DNA from: Pedobacter sp. AK013
GTDB taxonomy: Bacteria > Bacteroidota > Bacteroidia > Sphingobacteriales > Sphingobacteriaceae
Reading direction: 5' to 3'
DNA length: 64,000 nt
NCBI RefSeq assembly: GCF_014205835.1
Contig: NZ_JACHCQ010000030.1
Coordinates: 1-64,000, forward strand
A program made the translations under genes and the position numbers. Positions 52,901 to 59,747 of this stretch are shown piece after piece; within the stretch, counting starts at the first letter, position 1, and every line of letters starts with the position of its first letter. The notes under the pieces were generated by a model. It worked only from the letters and a program-made list of their open reading frames with translations. It ran no database searches and had not been told where the DNA came from.

Positions 52901-53979
52901 TGTGGTGCAAAACCTAAAATACCTACGCCCCAGGTTTTTTCACCTGCCAATTTTTTGGTTTCATCAATCAGGCTTTTTGCCGATGCTCCTTTTAATAAGG
53001 ATAAGGCTATAAATGATAAGGCCCCAGCTTCCGAAACGGCATCAGCAAATGGAGCAACATCGCTTACCCTGGTCATAGGCCCCTGCGCAATAGGATAGGT
53101 GATATTTAAATCTTTGGCCAGCGAATTGTTTGCCTTTATTACATTGATGGCCTTGGCTTGTTTTAAATGTCCATATATGGCCTCTTTTATTCCAAAAACC
53201 AGCTTGTCGAGCTTTTTGTATTTAGTTACCAGATCAATAGATAAGGTAATATCCTGGCCCATTGGAAGATAGTTTGTTTCCAGGTCGTAACCGCTAAAGT
53301 ATTTTTGAAGACCATTATAATCTATATCTTCTGCCAATACCGGCGAATTAGGACGGGCCAGTATGCGGTAGTTATCAATCAGTTTGGTTTCTGTTCCACT
53401 TAGCTTGCCACAAACAGTTTTTAAATCTTCAGGAGCCGAACATTCTGGAAATAAGGTGAGTTGGCTATCTAAAATGATTCCCGCTGCGCCTTGTGCCATT
53501 AAAGAGGCTGCGGTGTGAATACCCACACCCCCCTGAACCCAAACCGGAATGGTAGTAATTTCTTTAATAATCCGCTGAAAAAGAACAAAAGACGATTCGT
53601 ATGCTACGCGGCCAGCACCTTCATTTCCTTTTACTACTATCCCGTCAGCCCCATTTTTTTGTGCTACCAATGCTGACTGAAGGTCGTAAACCTGATAGAT
53701 AATTTTTGCGGTTGTTTTACGTTTTAGCACGAAATCATAAGGTGCAATAACTAAACTTACCTGTGCTGGAAGATCAATATTTGCTAATTCTGCTGAATTG
53801 ATGCTTACACCGAAATCTGATATGCCTACTTCTATGAGGGCTTGAAGGGCTTTTTCAGCTTCATTTTTACTATGTCCAAGACTGAGAACCGGAAAGCAAT
53901 CTGCTTTTTGTAAATTGGAAACCAATCTACTGTCTGGGATTTCGAAGGGAGTTGCTCCAATAATGGCGTATTTGTTCAT
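46948..53979 (-). CDS. megasynthase ER(PfaD-like)-KS-AT-ACP-ACP-KR
   Basis: A 2343-residue synthase from the ATG at 53979 (MNKYAIIGATPFEIPDSR); the in-frame ATG at 54033 would add 18 residues. Domains in order: a PfaD/2-nitropropane-dioxygenase-like flavin enoyl reductase (about 1-620; VQGGVGIHTAASLMAQGAAG, FEGRECGGHVGPLSSMVLW); ketosynthase (about 640-1085; Cys832 in VDAACASS, EAHGTGT, GHTKCAAG); malonyl-type acyltransferase (FPGQGSQ near 1186, Ser1276 in GHSYGEL, Arg kept 25 residues later); two ACPs with Ser1689 and Ser1799 in DLSIDSIKR; and a ketoreductase (GGAQGITAEL near 2076, DYAAAN near 2260). The DSIK carriers and PfaD-type reductase are marks of polyunsaturated fatty acid synthases. 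It opens the locus, and no thioesterase is present. Confidence 0.93.
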   Translation of the reverse strand: MNKYAIIGATPFEIPDSRLVSNLQKADCFPVLSLGHSKNEAEKALQALIEVGISDFGVSINSAELANIDLPAQVSLVIAPYDFVLKRKTTAKIIYQVYDLQSALVAQKNGADGIVVKGNEGAGRVAYESSFVLFQRIIKEITTIPVWVQGGVGIHTAASLMAQGAAGIILDSQLTLFPECSAPEDLKTVCGKLSGTETKLIDNYRILARPNSPVLAEDIDYNGLQKYFSGYDLETNYLPMGQDITLSIDLVTKYKKLDKLVFGIKEAIYGHLKQAKAINVIKANNSLAKDLNITYPIAQGPMTRVSDVAPFADAVSEAGALSFIALSLLKGASAKSLIDETKKLAGEKTWGVGILGFAPQELRDEQQEYILNAKPPVLLIAGGRPSQAKPFEKAGIKTFLHVPSASLLDMFLKEGAKRFVFEGRECGGHVGPLSSMVLWEKQIERLLKEENPESISVFFAGGIHDAFSTAFISVMAAPLAAKGMKIGVLMGTAYLYTKEAVSTGAILDKFQQEAMQANETVLLETAPGHETRCLNSSFATFFNEEKKKLQAEGMDKKEIWAKLETLNVGRLRIAAKGIERRGDELVKIDETEQTDLGMYMIGQIAPMHKEVMSLLDLHQDVANNNYSHILNAALPTPPVNKAKALDVAIVGMACIFPGAKNLEEYWRNIILGKDSVTEVPDERWNKELYYNPDSTDGDMSHSKWGGFIPRIDFDPLEFGIPPQSLAAIEPTQLLTLMVAKQAMQHAGYADGGVDNENVSVIIGAEGGNDLANSYSFRGYYKQIFGDMPAEVDAALPKTTEDSFPGILANVISGRITNRLNLGGRNYTVDAACASSLAAIDLACQELFLEKSDMVLAGGADLHNGINDYLMFSSTHALSKKGRCATFDTEADGIALGEGIAMIVLKRYDDALRDGDTIYSIIKGVGGSSDGKSLGLTAPRKNGQVNALERAYSQAGITPSLIGLVEAHGTGTVVGDKTEISALTDMLNQSGATVGQTHLGSVKTQIGHTKCAAGIAGLIKASLSVYHGIKPPTINLKTPNSFYNAQTSPFAFHTEAGLWMEEKRYAGVSAFGFGGTNFHAVLESAQNVENKNSILKSWPSELFVFRGNTYEEAKTRVIAVKNLLELNDQIELKDIAYSLATADTKPVQLSIVANHAEDLVMKIDLVLSGVESKDTYLTQKQEGKVAFMFPGQGSQRINMARDLFVVFPEMRKLLKAYPEYEKILFPNTVFNEADAKAQKERIKDTRMAQPLLGIVDLAIANFLKSLGIVPDMVAGHSYGELPALCFAGAFEEEALVHLSAERAQSILNAVENGDPGTMIAVSAKQEDLAQYLDNIADIYPVNFNAPTQCVIAGSTAAIGQLAAVLKEAKVSFRPLEVACAFHSPLVAKSKQLYQQVLSGVTFNDLKIPVWSNTTAKEYPTEAAAVKERLTDHLIKPVLFVDELRDMYATGARVFVEVGPGKVLSGLTKSCIGKDEVILHTEDQGQNKLSNLLGTLAGYMATGREIKLEKLFEGRSVKIINLNEPSIYKKSPAIWYVNGQHAVPSTGKLPANGASPITKPIILMNNTSTLNENQQVNSSAKDLMMQEYLHSMKMLIQAQRDVMLSFLGQAPAISTQIINQPLTSYQTPQPLRTENQITVKQEIPQIEVITPIAAQKDLKLVLLQIVSDKTGYPQEMLGMEMDLEADLSIDSIKRVEIIGALRTELGGFSQLNLPEDKIMEQLAGLKTLSSLVNWITENTEQPKTVSAPAPVATPTGQPEQTKFSIDQLKSAILDVVSEKTGYPKEMLGMDLDLEADLSIDSIKRMEIIASLKEKIGFGTQSDQADDLMEKLAAIKTLNALVNWIADVEAESSEVLTEAKKLIEESIDDQTVKEKLSRLRFELTPAALTITEAAILKGQRFALTDDGGGQAIKIKKVLEKHGAIADLVSFEDSLDGYQGLIILNMFEAQQKVGILDHFATIKKLNFDTVKWVYLIADTKQYFNDQSDISFLRNYQGYSGFFKSLDREYEHTKCRFISLETKMSPDEITNITLNEILNPDKPSEIIYNDHKRHIMELVPQPLSTETDAHIHLDKDAVVMVLGGAQGITAELMIHFAKDYPCRYILVGRSANPIASANEASAALKTKDEIRQYLIKHSEIKKPAEIEQETNRIYKNNQILRCIATLEEGGSTVVYESLDLKDEGALTRLINQVYEDYGRIDGVVHGAGLLEDKLFSSKTSESFGRVFDTKVTPLRVLAEQLRPETQFVILFSSIASVYGNRGQTDYAAANSVMDKYAWALKQKIQGKVMAINWGPWKGAGMVSPTLEKEYQRRGIALIPLQDGMETFLNELKYGKESQVLIMAGNTWT

Positions 53980-54639
53980 GGCTTTAGATTTTGATTCTAA
54001 TCTTCTGTTTGGTGGATGATTTAAGTGAGGCATAATGGTTCTTTATGCTCACCGTAATACGCAATAACACAGGTTTTTAGCGCTGCAATTAATGTGTATG
54101 ATTAATTAGACTAATATACGACTTGATTAAGTCAAATTGTTTCAAAAATTTATAAATGAATGAACTGAACAGGCGATTGAAAAGTACCTTATCTTTTCAT
54201 TAAAAAATGAATTTTATGAACAAAATTCTTATTAATTTTTTCAATTATGCTTCTTAATATGGGTTATTTTAATTTCATATACAAAAGAAGCGGACTTACA
54301 TTGGATTAATATTAATAATGGGTTAATTTATGAATTATTTTTTGTAATTGATTGATTTATTATGTTTTGTGTTGATTTTTTTTTATTTTTTTATTAAAAA
54401 AGCACCAGATTTTTATTTGTTTTAATCTGAAGAATAGTGTTTTTAATATTGTTTGATTGTATTTGTTTGTGTCGATGGTTTTTAATTTAAAATTGTTAAA
54501 ATTTTATTAGTATTCTAAATTACTTTATTGTGTATGTTTAATTAGTATTAAATATTGTGTGCTTGTTATTTTTGTATTTCAGAAGAAAGCATTTTAAAAT
54601 AGAAAAGGCTTAAATTTTAAATCAACTGTTCGTTGTCCG

Positions 54640-54668
54640 TTTAAATGGAAATTGTTTTTATATATTTG
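54640..54668 (+). promoter_or_regulatory. candidate promoter TTTa-N17-TAtaTTTG
   Basis: A perfect TAnnTTTG -7 element at 54661-54668 with a near-match -33 box (TTTA) 17 bases upstream. Transcription would start around 54674, exactly at the inverted repeat described next. It should drive the acetylesterase-GH127 operon. Confidence 0.5.
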
Positions 54669-54673
54669 TATTA

Positions 54674-54694
54674 TAAACGTCTATTTGACGTTTA
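54674..54694 (+). promoter_or_regulatory. operator candidate TAAACGTC-N5-GACGTTTA
   Basis: A perfect 8-bp inverted repeat with a 5-base spacer lies at the predicted transcription start, 84 bases before the acetylesterase ATG. The position fits a repressor or a sugar-sensing regulator of the arabinan/rhamnogalacturonan genes. The regulator itself is not in the window. Confidence 0.55.
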
Positions 54695-54777
54695 ATTAAC
54701 CAGATTTCAAATTTTATGAGAAAATGGTCTGAATGAATAAGACTGTTGAAACAGACCGTGCAGCAAATCCAAACCAT

Positions 54778-56106
54778 ATGAGTATTAAAAAGTTTATTAA
54801 ACCATTTATTTTCCTTGGTTTAATAGTCAATCTATCGCAGGCACAGGAAAGAAATAACTACAAATTCGATTTCGGACCAGGACAGATTACCAAAGGCTAT
54901 ACACAGATTTTACCTAAAGATGCTTACAGTAAAGAAAAAGGCTATGGCTTTGATTTTGATTCGAAAGTTGAAGGTGTAAATTATGAAGCGAAGAATCTTT
55001 TAACCTCAGGTCTGGTTAAAAGTAATAAACCATTTTATTTTTCGGTTGTAGTTCCTGAAGGTAATTATAAAGTTGTGGTAACACTTGGCGATCCGAAGGG
55101 GGCAACCTTAACTACGGTAAAAGCCGAATCGAGAAGGTTGATGCTCGAAGATGTGAAAACCAGTGCAGGGCAGTCGCTAACAAAAACGTTTATTGTAAAT
55201 GTTAAAGATAAACACATTGCTGGTGGCCAACTGGTTTCGTTAAAACCACGAGAGCTTACCAAGCTCGATTGGGATGACAAACTGACTTTGGAATTTGACC
55301 ACCAAACGGCGCTACAGGCACTCGAAATTACGAAGGTTGAAGATCAGGTTACTGTTTTCTTAGCCGGAAACTCAACTGTTGTGAACCAGGATGATGAGCC
55401 TTGGGCATCGTGGGGGCAAATGATCCCGCGGTTTTTTAAGCCAGGGGTTGCCATTGCCAATCATGCCGAATCGGGCCTAACATTAGGCTCGTTTTTGGGG
55501 AGCAAGCGATTAGCGAAGATTTTGAGTGTAATGAAGCCTGGTGATTATCTGTTTATCGAATTTGGACACAACGATCAAAAAGATAAAGGACCAGACGATG
55601 GCGCTTATAAATCTTATACCGAAAGATTAAAAACATTCATTTCGGAAGTGAAGAAAAAAGGTGGAATCCCTGTTGTGGTTACCTCAACCAGTAGAAGGTC
55701 TTTTGGCCCGGATGGAAAAATTGTAAACACTCTTGGCGATTTTCCGGATGCTGCACGTAAGGTTGCTGCCGAAGAAAAAGTGGCTTTAATTGATTTAAAT
55801 GCTACGACATCAATTTTATTTAATGCGCTGGGTGAAGAACCATCGAAAAAAGCCTTTGTTCATTATCCAGCAAACAGTTATCCTGGTCAGGATAAAGCTT
55901 TGGCCGATAATACGCACTTTAATCCTTATGGCGCCTATGAAATTGCGCAATGTGTTATTCTGGGCATTAAAGAGCAGCAATTGGGAATTGCCAAATATTT
56001 GGTAAATGATCTACCAAAATTTGATCCTGCAAAACCAGATAACCCGTCAAATTGGCATTGGCCTGAAAGTCCGAAAAGTAGTGTAGTTAAACCAGATGGT
56101 AATTAA
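54778..56106 (+). CDS. rhamnogalacturonan acetylesterase (CE12-like, SGNH)
   Basis: The 442-residue secreted protein has a signal peptide (MSIKKFIKPFIFLGLIVNLS) at 54778; the longer start at 54733 puts 15 polar residues ahead of it and is disfavoured. The N-terminal part (about 25-185, YKFDFGPGQITKGYTQI) is a beta-sandwich likely to bind sugar. The SGNH hydrolase part follows: nucleophile Ser199 in LAGNSTVVNQDD, oxyanion Asn in FGHNDQKD, and Asp377/His380 in DNTHFNPYG. It removes acetyl groups from rhamnogalacturonan I. The GH127 gene starts ten bases downstream, which suits a rhamnogalacturonan side-chain system. Confidence 0.92.
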   Translation: MSIKKFIKPFIFLGLIVNLSQAQERNNYKFDFGPGQITKGYTQILPKDAYSKEKGYGFDFDSKVEGVNYEAKNLLTSGLVKSNKPFYFSVVVPEGNYKVVVTLGDPKGATLTTVKAESRRLMLEDVKTSAGQSLTKTFIVNVKDKHIAGGQLVSLKPRELTKLDWDDKLTLEFDHQTALQALEITKVEDQVTVFLAGNSTVVNQDDEPWASWGQMIPRFFKPGVAIANHAESGLTLGSFLGSKRLAKILSVMKPGDYLFIEFGHNDQKDKGPDDGAYKSYTERLKTFISEVKKKGGIPVVVTSTSRRSFGPDGKIVNTLGDFPDAARKVAAEEKVALIDLNATTSILFNALGEEPSKKAFVHYPANSYPGQDKALADNTHFNPYGAYEIAQCVILGIKEQQLGIAKYLVNDLPKFDPAKPDNPSNWHWPESPKSSVVKPDGN

Positions 56107-56116
56107 AGAGATAGAA

Positions 56117-58462
56117 ATGAAAAAAATAGTTATTGTTGTATTATTTGCAACGGTTTGCGCAATCGCATTTGGGCAAACTGCCTTACAGCCATTTAGTTTA
56201 ACAGAAGTTCGGTTGCTCGAAGGGCCTTTTAAAAAGGCCCAGGAAACCGATAAAAAGTATATGCTATCGCTGGATGCGGATAGACTTCTGGCGCCATATT
56301 TAAGAGAAGCGGGGCTAAAGCCTAAGGCAGCATCTTATGGGAACTGGGAAAATACAGGTTTAGATGGGCATATCGGCGGACATTATTTATCGGCCCTTGC
56401 TTTAATGTATGCTTCTACCGGAGATATAAAGGTAAAAGAGCGGCTGGAATATATAATTGCTGAACTGGATAAATGTCAGCTTAAAAATGGTGATGGGTAT
56501 TTGGCGGGGATCCCGGGTGGCAAGGAAGTCTGGAAAGAGATTAAAGCCGGAAATATAAAATCATCCAGTTTTTCGCTTAATGGAAAATGGGTACCCCTGT
56601 ACAATATCCATAAAATTTATGCCGGGCTTTACGATGCTTACGCAGTTGCAGGAAATGCAAAAGCCAAGCAAATGCTTATTAAACTAACGGATTGGTTTGT
56701 AGATCTGGTCTCCAATTTATCCGATCAGCAAATACAGGAATTATTAAAGAGCGAGCATGGTGGATTAAATGAAACTTTCGCCCATGTTTACGCGATAACG
56801 GGCAACCAGAAATACCTTCAGTTGGCCAAACGGTTTTCAGATCAATCTATTTTAAATCCACTATTAAAAAATACAGATGCGCTGAATGGCTTGCACGCAA
56901 ACACGCAGATTCCTAAAGTAATTGGTTTTGAACAGATTGCCTTGCTGGATAAAGACCCTTCCTGGGCAAATGCAGCCGCTTTCTTTTGGAAAACTGTGGT
57001 GGAACATAGAACCGTAGCCATTGGTGGAAATAGCGTTAGAGAACATTTTCACCCCGCCAATGATTTTTCTTCAATGACAGAATCGCGCGAAGGGCCTGAA
57101 ACCTGCAATTCTTACAATATGCTAAAGCTTACTAAACAGTTATTTTTAGCAGCTCCTTCAAACACTTACCTTGATTACTACGAACGTACACTTTATAATC
57201 ACATCCTTTCTTCGCAAAGGCCAGAAGGTGGTTTTGTATATTTTACACCAATGCGGCCAGGACATTACCGTACCTATTCAAGTCCGCAGGAAAGTTTCTG
57301 GTGTTGTGTAGGCTCTGGATTGGAGAACCATGGTAAATATGGCGAATTAATTTATGCACATAGTGGAAATGATCTTTATGTAAATCTTTTTATCCCTTCT
57401 ACTTTAAATTGGAAAGAAAAAGGCATTCAGCTTACACAGCAAACACTTTTTCCGGATGCGGAAAATACGACACTCAAGCTTCAATTAAAAAACAAACAGC
57501 GTTTTGCTTTGCATTTCCGTCAGCCGGCCTGGATAGAAAAGGGAAAAATGACCGTGTTGGTTAATGGAAAAAAGGTAGCGGCAAAAAGTGAGGAAAACGG
57601 TTATGCCAGTATCGACCGTGTTTGGGCTGCTGGTGATGTGCTTAATATTTCATTACCGATGCATACCACTACCGAATTTATGCCTGATGGTTCTGATTGG
57701 GTGGCTTTTCTCCATGGCCCGATTGTACTTGCTGCGGCAATGGATACTTTAAGTCAACCTAATTTAACCGCTGATGGTAGCAGGATGGGACATATTGCTT
57801 CGGGAGCACTGTTCCCAATTAGCGATGCACCACTCGTTACAGGAGCTAAAAATGCCTTAGCAGACGAAATCGCATTGATTGATAAAAACAGTTTTACTTT
57901 CAGTGCCCGAAATGCAATCTATCAACCCAAATACAAATCCTTAAAATTAGTTCCGTTTTACAGCCTGGCCGAAAAGCGTTATGTGGTTTATTTCCCTTAC
58001 AGCAGCCCTGAAGCATTATCGAAACGTGCGATGGCGATTAAGTTGGCTGAAGAAGAAAAGATGAAAATGGAACAGAAAACCGTCGATCTGATCAATACCG
58101 GGGAGCAGCAGCCAGAATCCGATCATAATTTTAAAGGTGAACAAACCGATAATGGAACTTACCAGGAAAGGCATTTTAGAAATGGGAAAGCATGGTTTAG
58201 TTACGTGCTTAAAAACAAAGATTTATTGGGCACCAAGCTGAGTTTAACATATTTCGGAAAGGAGAAGAATAAAAATTTCTCTATCCTAATCAATGGTGTT
58301 ACTATTGAAAATGTAAAGTTAGAAGGGAACAAGGGTGACGTTTTTTATACTCAGGAATATCAAATTCCAAAAGCGCTGTTAAAAGCAGATTTAGAAGTGA
58401 AATTCGTTGCCGATCAAGGATCGGCTATAGCCAACATATATGAAGTAAGGTTGGTGAAATAG
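56117..58462 (+). CDS. GH127 beta-L-arabinofuranosidase
   Basis: The 781-residue secreted enzyme starts at 56117 with signal peptide MKKIVIVVLFATVCAIAFGQ. It belongs to GH127 (DUF1680), Cys-dependent retaining enzymes that release beta-L-arabinofuranose. The zinc/catalytic set is visible: Glu328-x-Cys330 in EGPETCNSYN and Cys396-Cys397 in WCCVGSGLENHG, corresponding to the Glu, Cys, nucleophile Cys and Cys ligands of HypBA1. An (alpha/alpha)6 barrel fills the N-terminal 410 residues; beta-sandwich domains form the remainder. The last 140 residues (FKGEQTDNGTYQERHFRNGK onward) are an added C-terminal beta domain typical of Bacteroidota forms. It is co-transcribed with the acetylesterase. Confidence 0.94.
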   Translation: MKKIVIVVLFATVCAIAFGQTALQPFSLTEVRLLEGPFKKAQETDKKYMLSLDADRLLAPYLREAGLKPKAASYGNWENTGLDGHIGGHYLSALALMYASTGDIKVKERLEYIIAELDKCQLKNGDGYLAGIPGGKEVWKEIKAGNIKSSSFSLNGKWVPLYNIHKIYAGLYDAYAVAGNAKAKQMLIKLTDWFVDLVSNLSDQQIQELLKSEHGGLNETFAHVYAITGNQKYLQLAKRFSDQSILNPLLKNTDALNGLHANTQIPKVIGFEQIALLDKDPSWANAAAFFWKTVVEHRTVAIGGNSVREHFHPANDFSSMTESREGPETCNSYNMLKLTKQLFLAAPSNTYLDYYERTLYNHILSSQRPEGGFVYFTPMRPGHYRTYSSPQESFWCCVGSGLENHGKYGELIYAHSGNDLYVNLFIPSTLNWKEKGIQLTQQTLFPDAENTTLKLQLKNKQRFALHFRQPAWIEKGKMTVLVNGKKVAAKSEENGYASIDRVWAAGDVLNISLPMHTTTEFMPDGSDWVAFLHGPIVLAAAMDTLSQPNLTADGSRMGHIASGALFPISDAPLVTGAKNALADEIALIDKNSFTFSARNAIYQPKYKSLKLVPFYSLAEKRYVVYFPYSSPEALSKRAMAIKLAEEEKMKMEQKTVDLINTGEQQPESDHNFKGEQTDNGTYQERHFRNGKAWFSYVLKNKDLLGTKLSLTYFGKEKNKNFSILINGVTIENVKLEGNKGDVFYTQEYQIPKALLKADLEVKFVADQGSAIANIYEVRLVK

Positions 58463-58472
58463 ATTTATTTTA

Positions 58473-58560
58473 TGTGGTCTGTGTCCTCACAGACCACTAG
58501 CTTTACTCAACTCAATCGCCTTCCTGAACTTGCTTCAGGATCTATAGGGGGAGATTTTGT
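58473..58560 (+). repeat. direct repeat 1 flanking the toxin pair
   Basis: The repeat combines a GTGGTCTGTG/CACAGACCAC hairpin, then about 25 bases, then CCTGAACTTGCTTCAGGATC and a G-rich tail. The same order and spacing (hairpin to CCTGAAC 49 versus 48 bases) recur at 59591-59678. The two copies differ at scattered bases. Confidence 0.75.
58474..58497 (+). terminator. hairpin after the GH127 gene
   Basis: GTGGTCTGTG-TCCT-CACAGACCAC is a perfect 10-bp stem with a 4-base loop, twelve bases after the GH127 stop. No T-tract follows, so it may be a processing or attenuation hairpin, or simply part of the repeat. Confidence 0.5.
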
Positions 58561-58603
58561 GTGAGTTTTTATTAGATTGGATGGATGCTGATGCAGAGAA
58601 AAT

Positions 58604-58957
58604 TTATTTTGATTCGAATGCAGATTGTGATTTTTTACCTAATCTTTGGCCTGCTTTTTCAATATCCTTTAAATTTGTTTCGCCACTTGCAAGCTCAAGT
58701 AACTCCCTTTGCATATTCAATTTAGCAACAAATTTCATAAGGCGCAATTTTTTTTCTTTTGAACCAGAAAAATTAAGTTTTAGATATTGCTGAATAAAAG
58801 TTGAAAATGAATCAATTAGTTGTTCTTTTTTAGAAACGTACGATTGACTTTTATATTCACCATTGATAATAAAAGAATCGAACATGATTTTTGTTATCTC
58901 GTGTAATTCTTCATTATCGATCTGATTTAATTCCCTTACTCCTTGTAATGTTGTCAT
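58604..58957 (-). CDS. probable immunity protein of the ADP-ribosyltransferase
   Basis: The 117-residue protein is predicted largely helical and charged (NEELHEITKIMFDSFIINGE, KKLRLMKFVAKLNMQRELLE), without signal peptide or membrane spans. I recognise no family. It starts one base after the stop codon of the ADP-ribosyltransferase gene. In toxin systems of this type an immediately downstream small soluble gene is usually the immunity protein. The assignment rests on position and size only. Confidence 0.6.
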   Translation of the reverse strand: MTTLQGVRELNQIDNEELHEITKIMFDSFIINGEYKSQSYVSKKEQLIDSFSTFIQQYLKLNFSGSKEKKLRLMKFVAKLNMQRELLELASGETNLKDIEKAGQRLGKKSQSAFESK

Positions 58958-58958
58958 C

Positions 58959-59516
58959 TTATACTTCCTCCATTGTTATAACCATTTGATTAGATTCTTC
59001 AATAATCTCTAATATATTGAAGGACCTTCCAGATTTAAACAAAACTTCTTTTTCATTAGGTGGGTTGTGTTTACCAAATTTACTGATTTTTTCAATTTCT
59101 TTTCCCGTTTTCGAATATATGACAAATTTGGTGTTTTTACCAAATGCCAAAGCAGTTAATTCTGATTTGGTGGTTGATATAAATGTATATTCAGTTATAG
59201 GGATACCTTCTTTTTCAGCTTTTACATATTTTTCCAGTTCAAAAGCATTTAAATCTGCACATCGGAATACCAGCCCTTCATAGTTATCTATTTTCGTTAA
59301 TGAATTATTTAGTACAGAAGCAAACTCATTACTTTTCGTCCCTTTTGAAGACCTTAGCAATTCATTAACATTTTCATAACCATCTTCTGTATATTTATAA
59401 ATAACAGCCTTTTCATATACGGTTAGATTAGGGAGCTCTATGTTCCTATCGCTATTCCGTATACAATCGATATCACGACTTAAATGTTTTCTTGCGTAAA
59501 GCTCTGCTTTGGTCAA
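58959..59516 (-). CDS. ADP-ribosyltransferase toxin-like protein (R-S-ExE type)
   Basis: The 185-residue protein resembles the ADPrib_exo_Tox domain. VIYKYTEDGYENVNELLR (38-55) is the typical first helix. NYEGLVFRCAD provides Arg85, EYTFISTTKSEL the Ser-Thr-Thr (114-116), and NEKEVLF the Glu155-x-Glu157 motif followed by a beta-strand (RSFNILEI). This R-S-ExE set is that of arginine-directed mono-ADP-ribosyltransferases such as VIP2 and C2 toxins. There is no delivery domain, signal peptide or ATG; a TTG at 59516 is the only likely start, and an in-frame stop (TAA) lies about 20 bases upstream. It may be an orphan toxin tip, or a cytoplasmic self-acting toxin paired with the next gene. Confidence 0.75.
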   Translation of the reverse strand: MTKAELYARKHLSRDIDCIRNSDRNIELPNLTVYEKAVIYKYTEDGYENVNELLRSSKGTKSNEFASVLNNSLTKIDNYEGLVFRCADLNAFELEKYVKAEKEGIPITEYTFISTTKSELTALAFGKNTKFVIYSKTGKEIEKISKFGKHNPPNEKEVLFKSGRSFNILEIIEESNQMVITMEEV

Positions 59517-59590
59517 ATTATAGTTAGTCTTTGTTTATACTAACATACTTAAAATTATAAGTAAAATAAAGGTTTTTTCCTTCCTTTTCC

Positions 59591-59678
59591 GTGGTCAGTG
59601 TCCCCGCAGACTACGGTGTTATTAAACGTAACAGCTTTCCTGAACTTGTTTCAGGATCTAATAGGAGAGGTTTTTGAA
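59591..59678 (+). repeat. direct repeat 2 flanking the toxin pair
   Basis: The second copy of the repeat at 58473-58560, with GTGGTCAGTG/CGCAGACTAC as a weaker hairpin and CCTGAACTTGTTTCAGGATC in the same place. The two copies bracket the 913-base toxin pair, as expected if it was inserted or can be lost by recombination. Confidence 0.75.
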
Positions 59679-59747
59679 GTAGATATATAAAATTACAAAG
59701 ATGCTGAAACAGGTTCAACATCCTGCATATGGAGTAGTTTTCAAATA

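Larger units (their letters stand above)
54034..54777. other. divergent, extremely AT-rich regulatory region
   Basis: This spacer separates the polyketide locus (minus) from the pectin-degradation genes (plus). From about 54140 to 54660 it is conspicuously AT-rich with long T runs, which predicts curved DNA. An imperfect dyad GACTT-GATT-AAGTC lies at 54120-54133. On the minus strand a TTTG box precedes a TAgtcTaa sequence by 19 bases (about 54105-54140), a weak candidate promoter for the synthase gene. No gene is visible inside. Confidence 0.55.

Noticed and set aside
54720..54777. Longer start of the acetylesterase at 54733
   Set aside because: The extra 15 residues are polar and would push the signal peptide inward; the ATG at 54778 gives a normal signal peptide.
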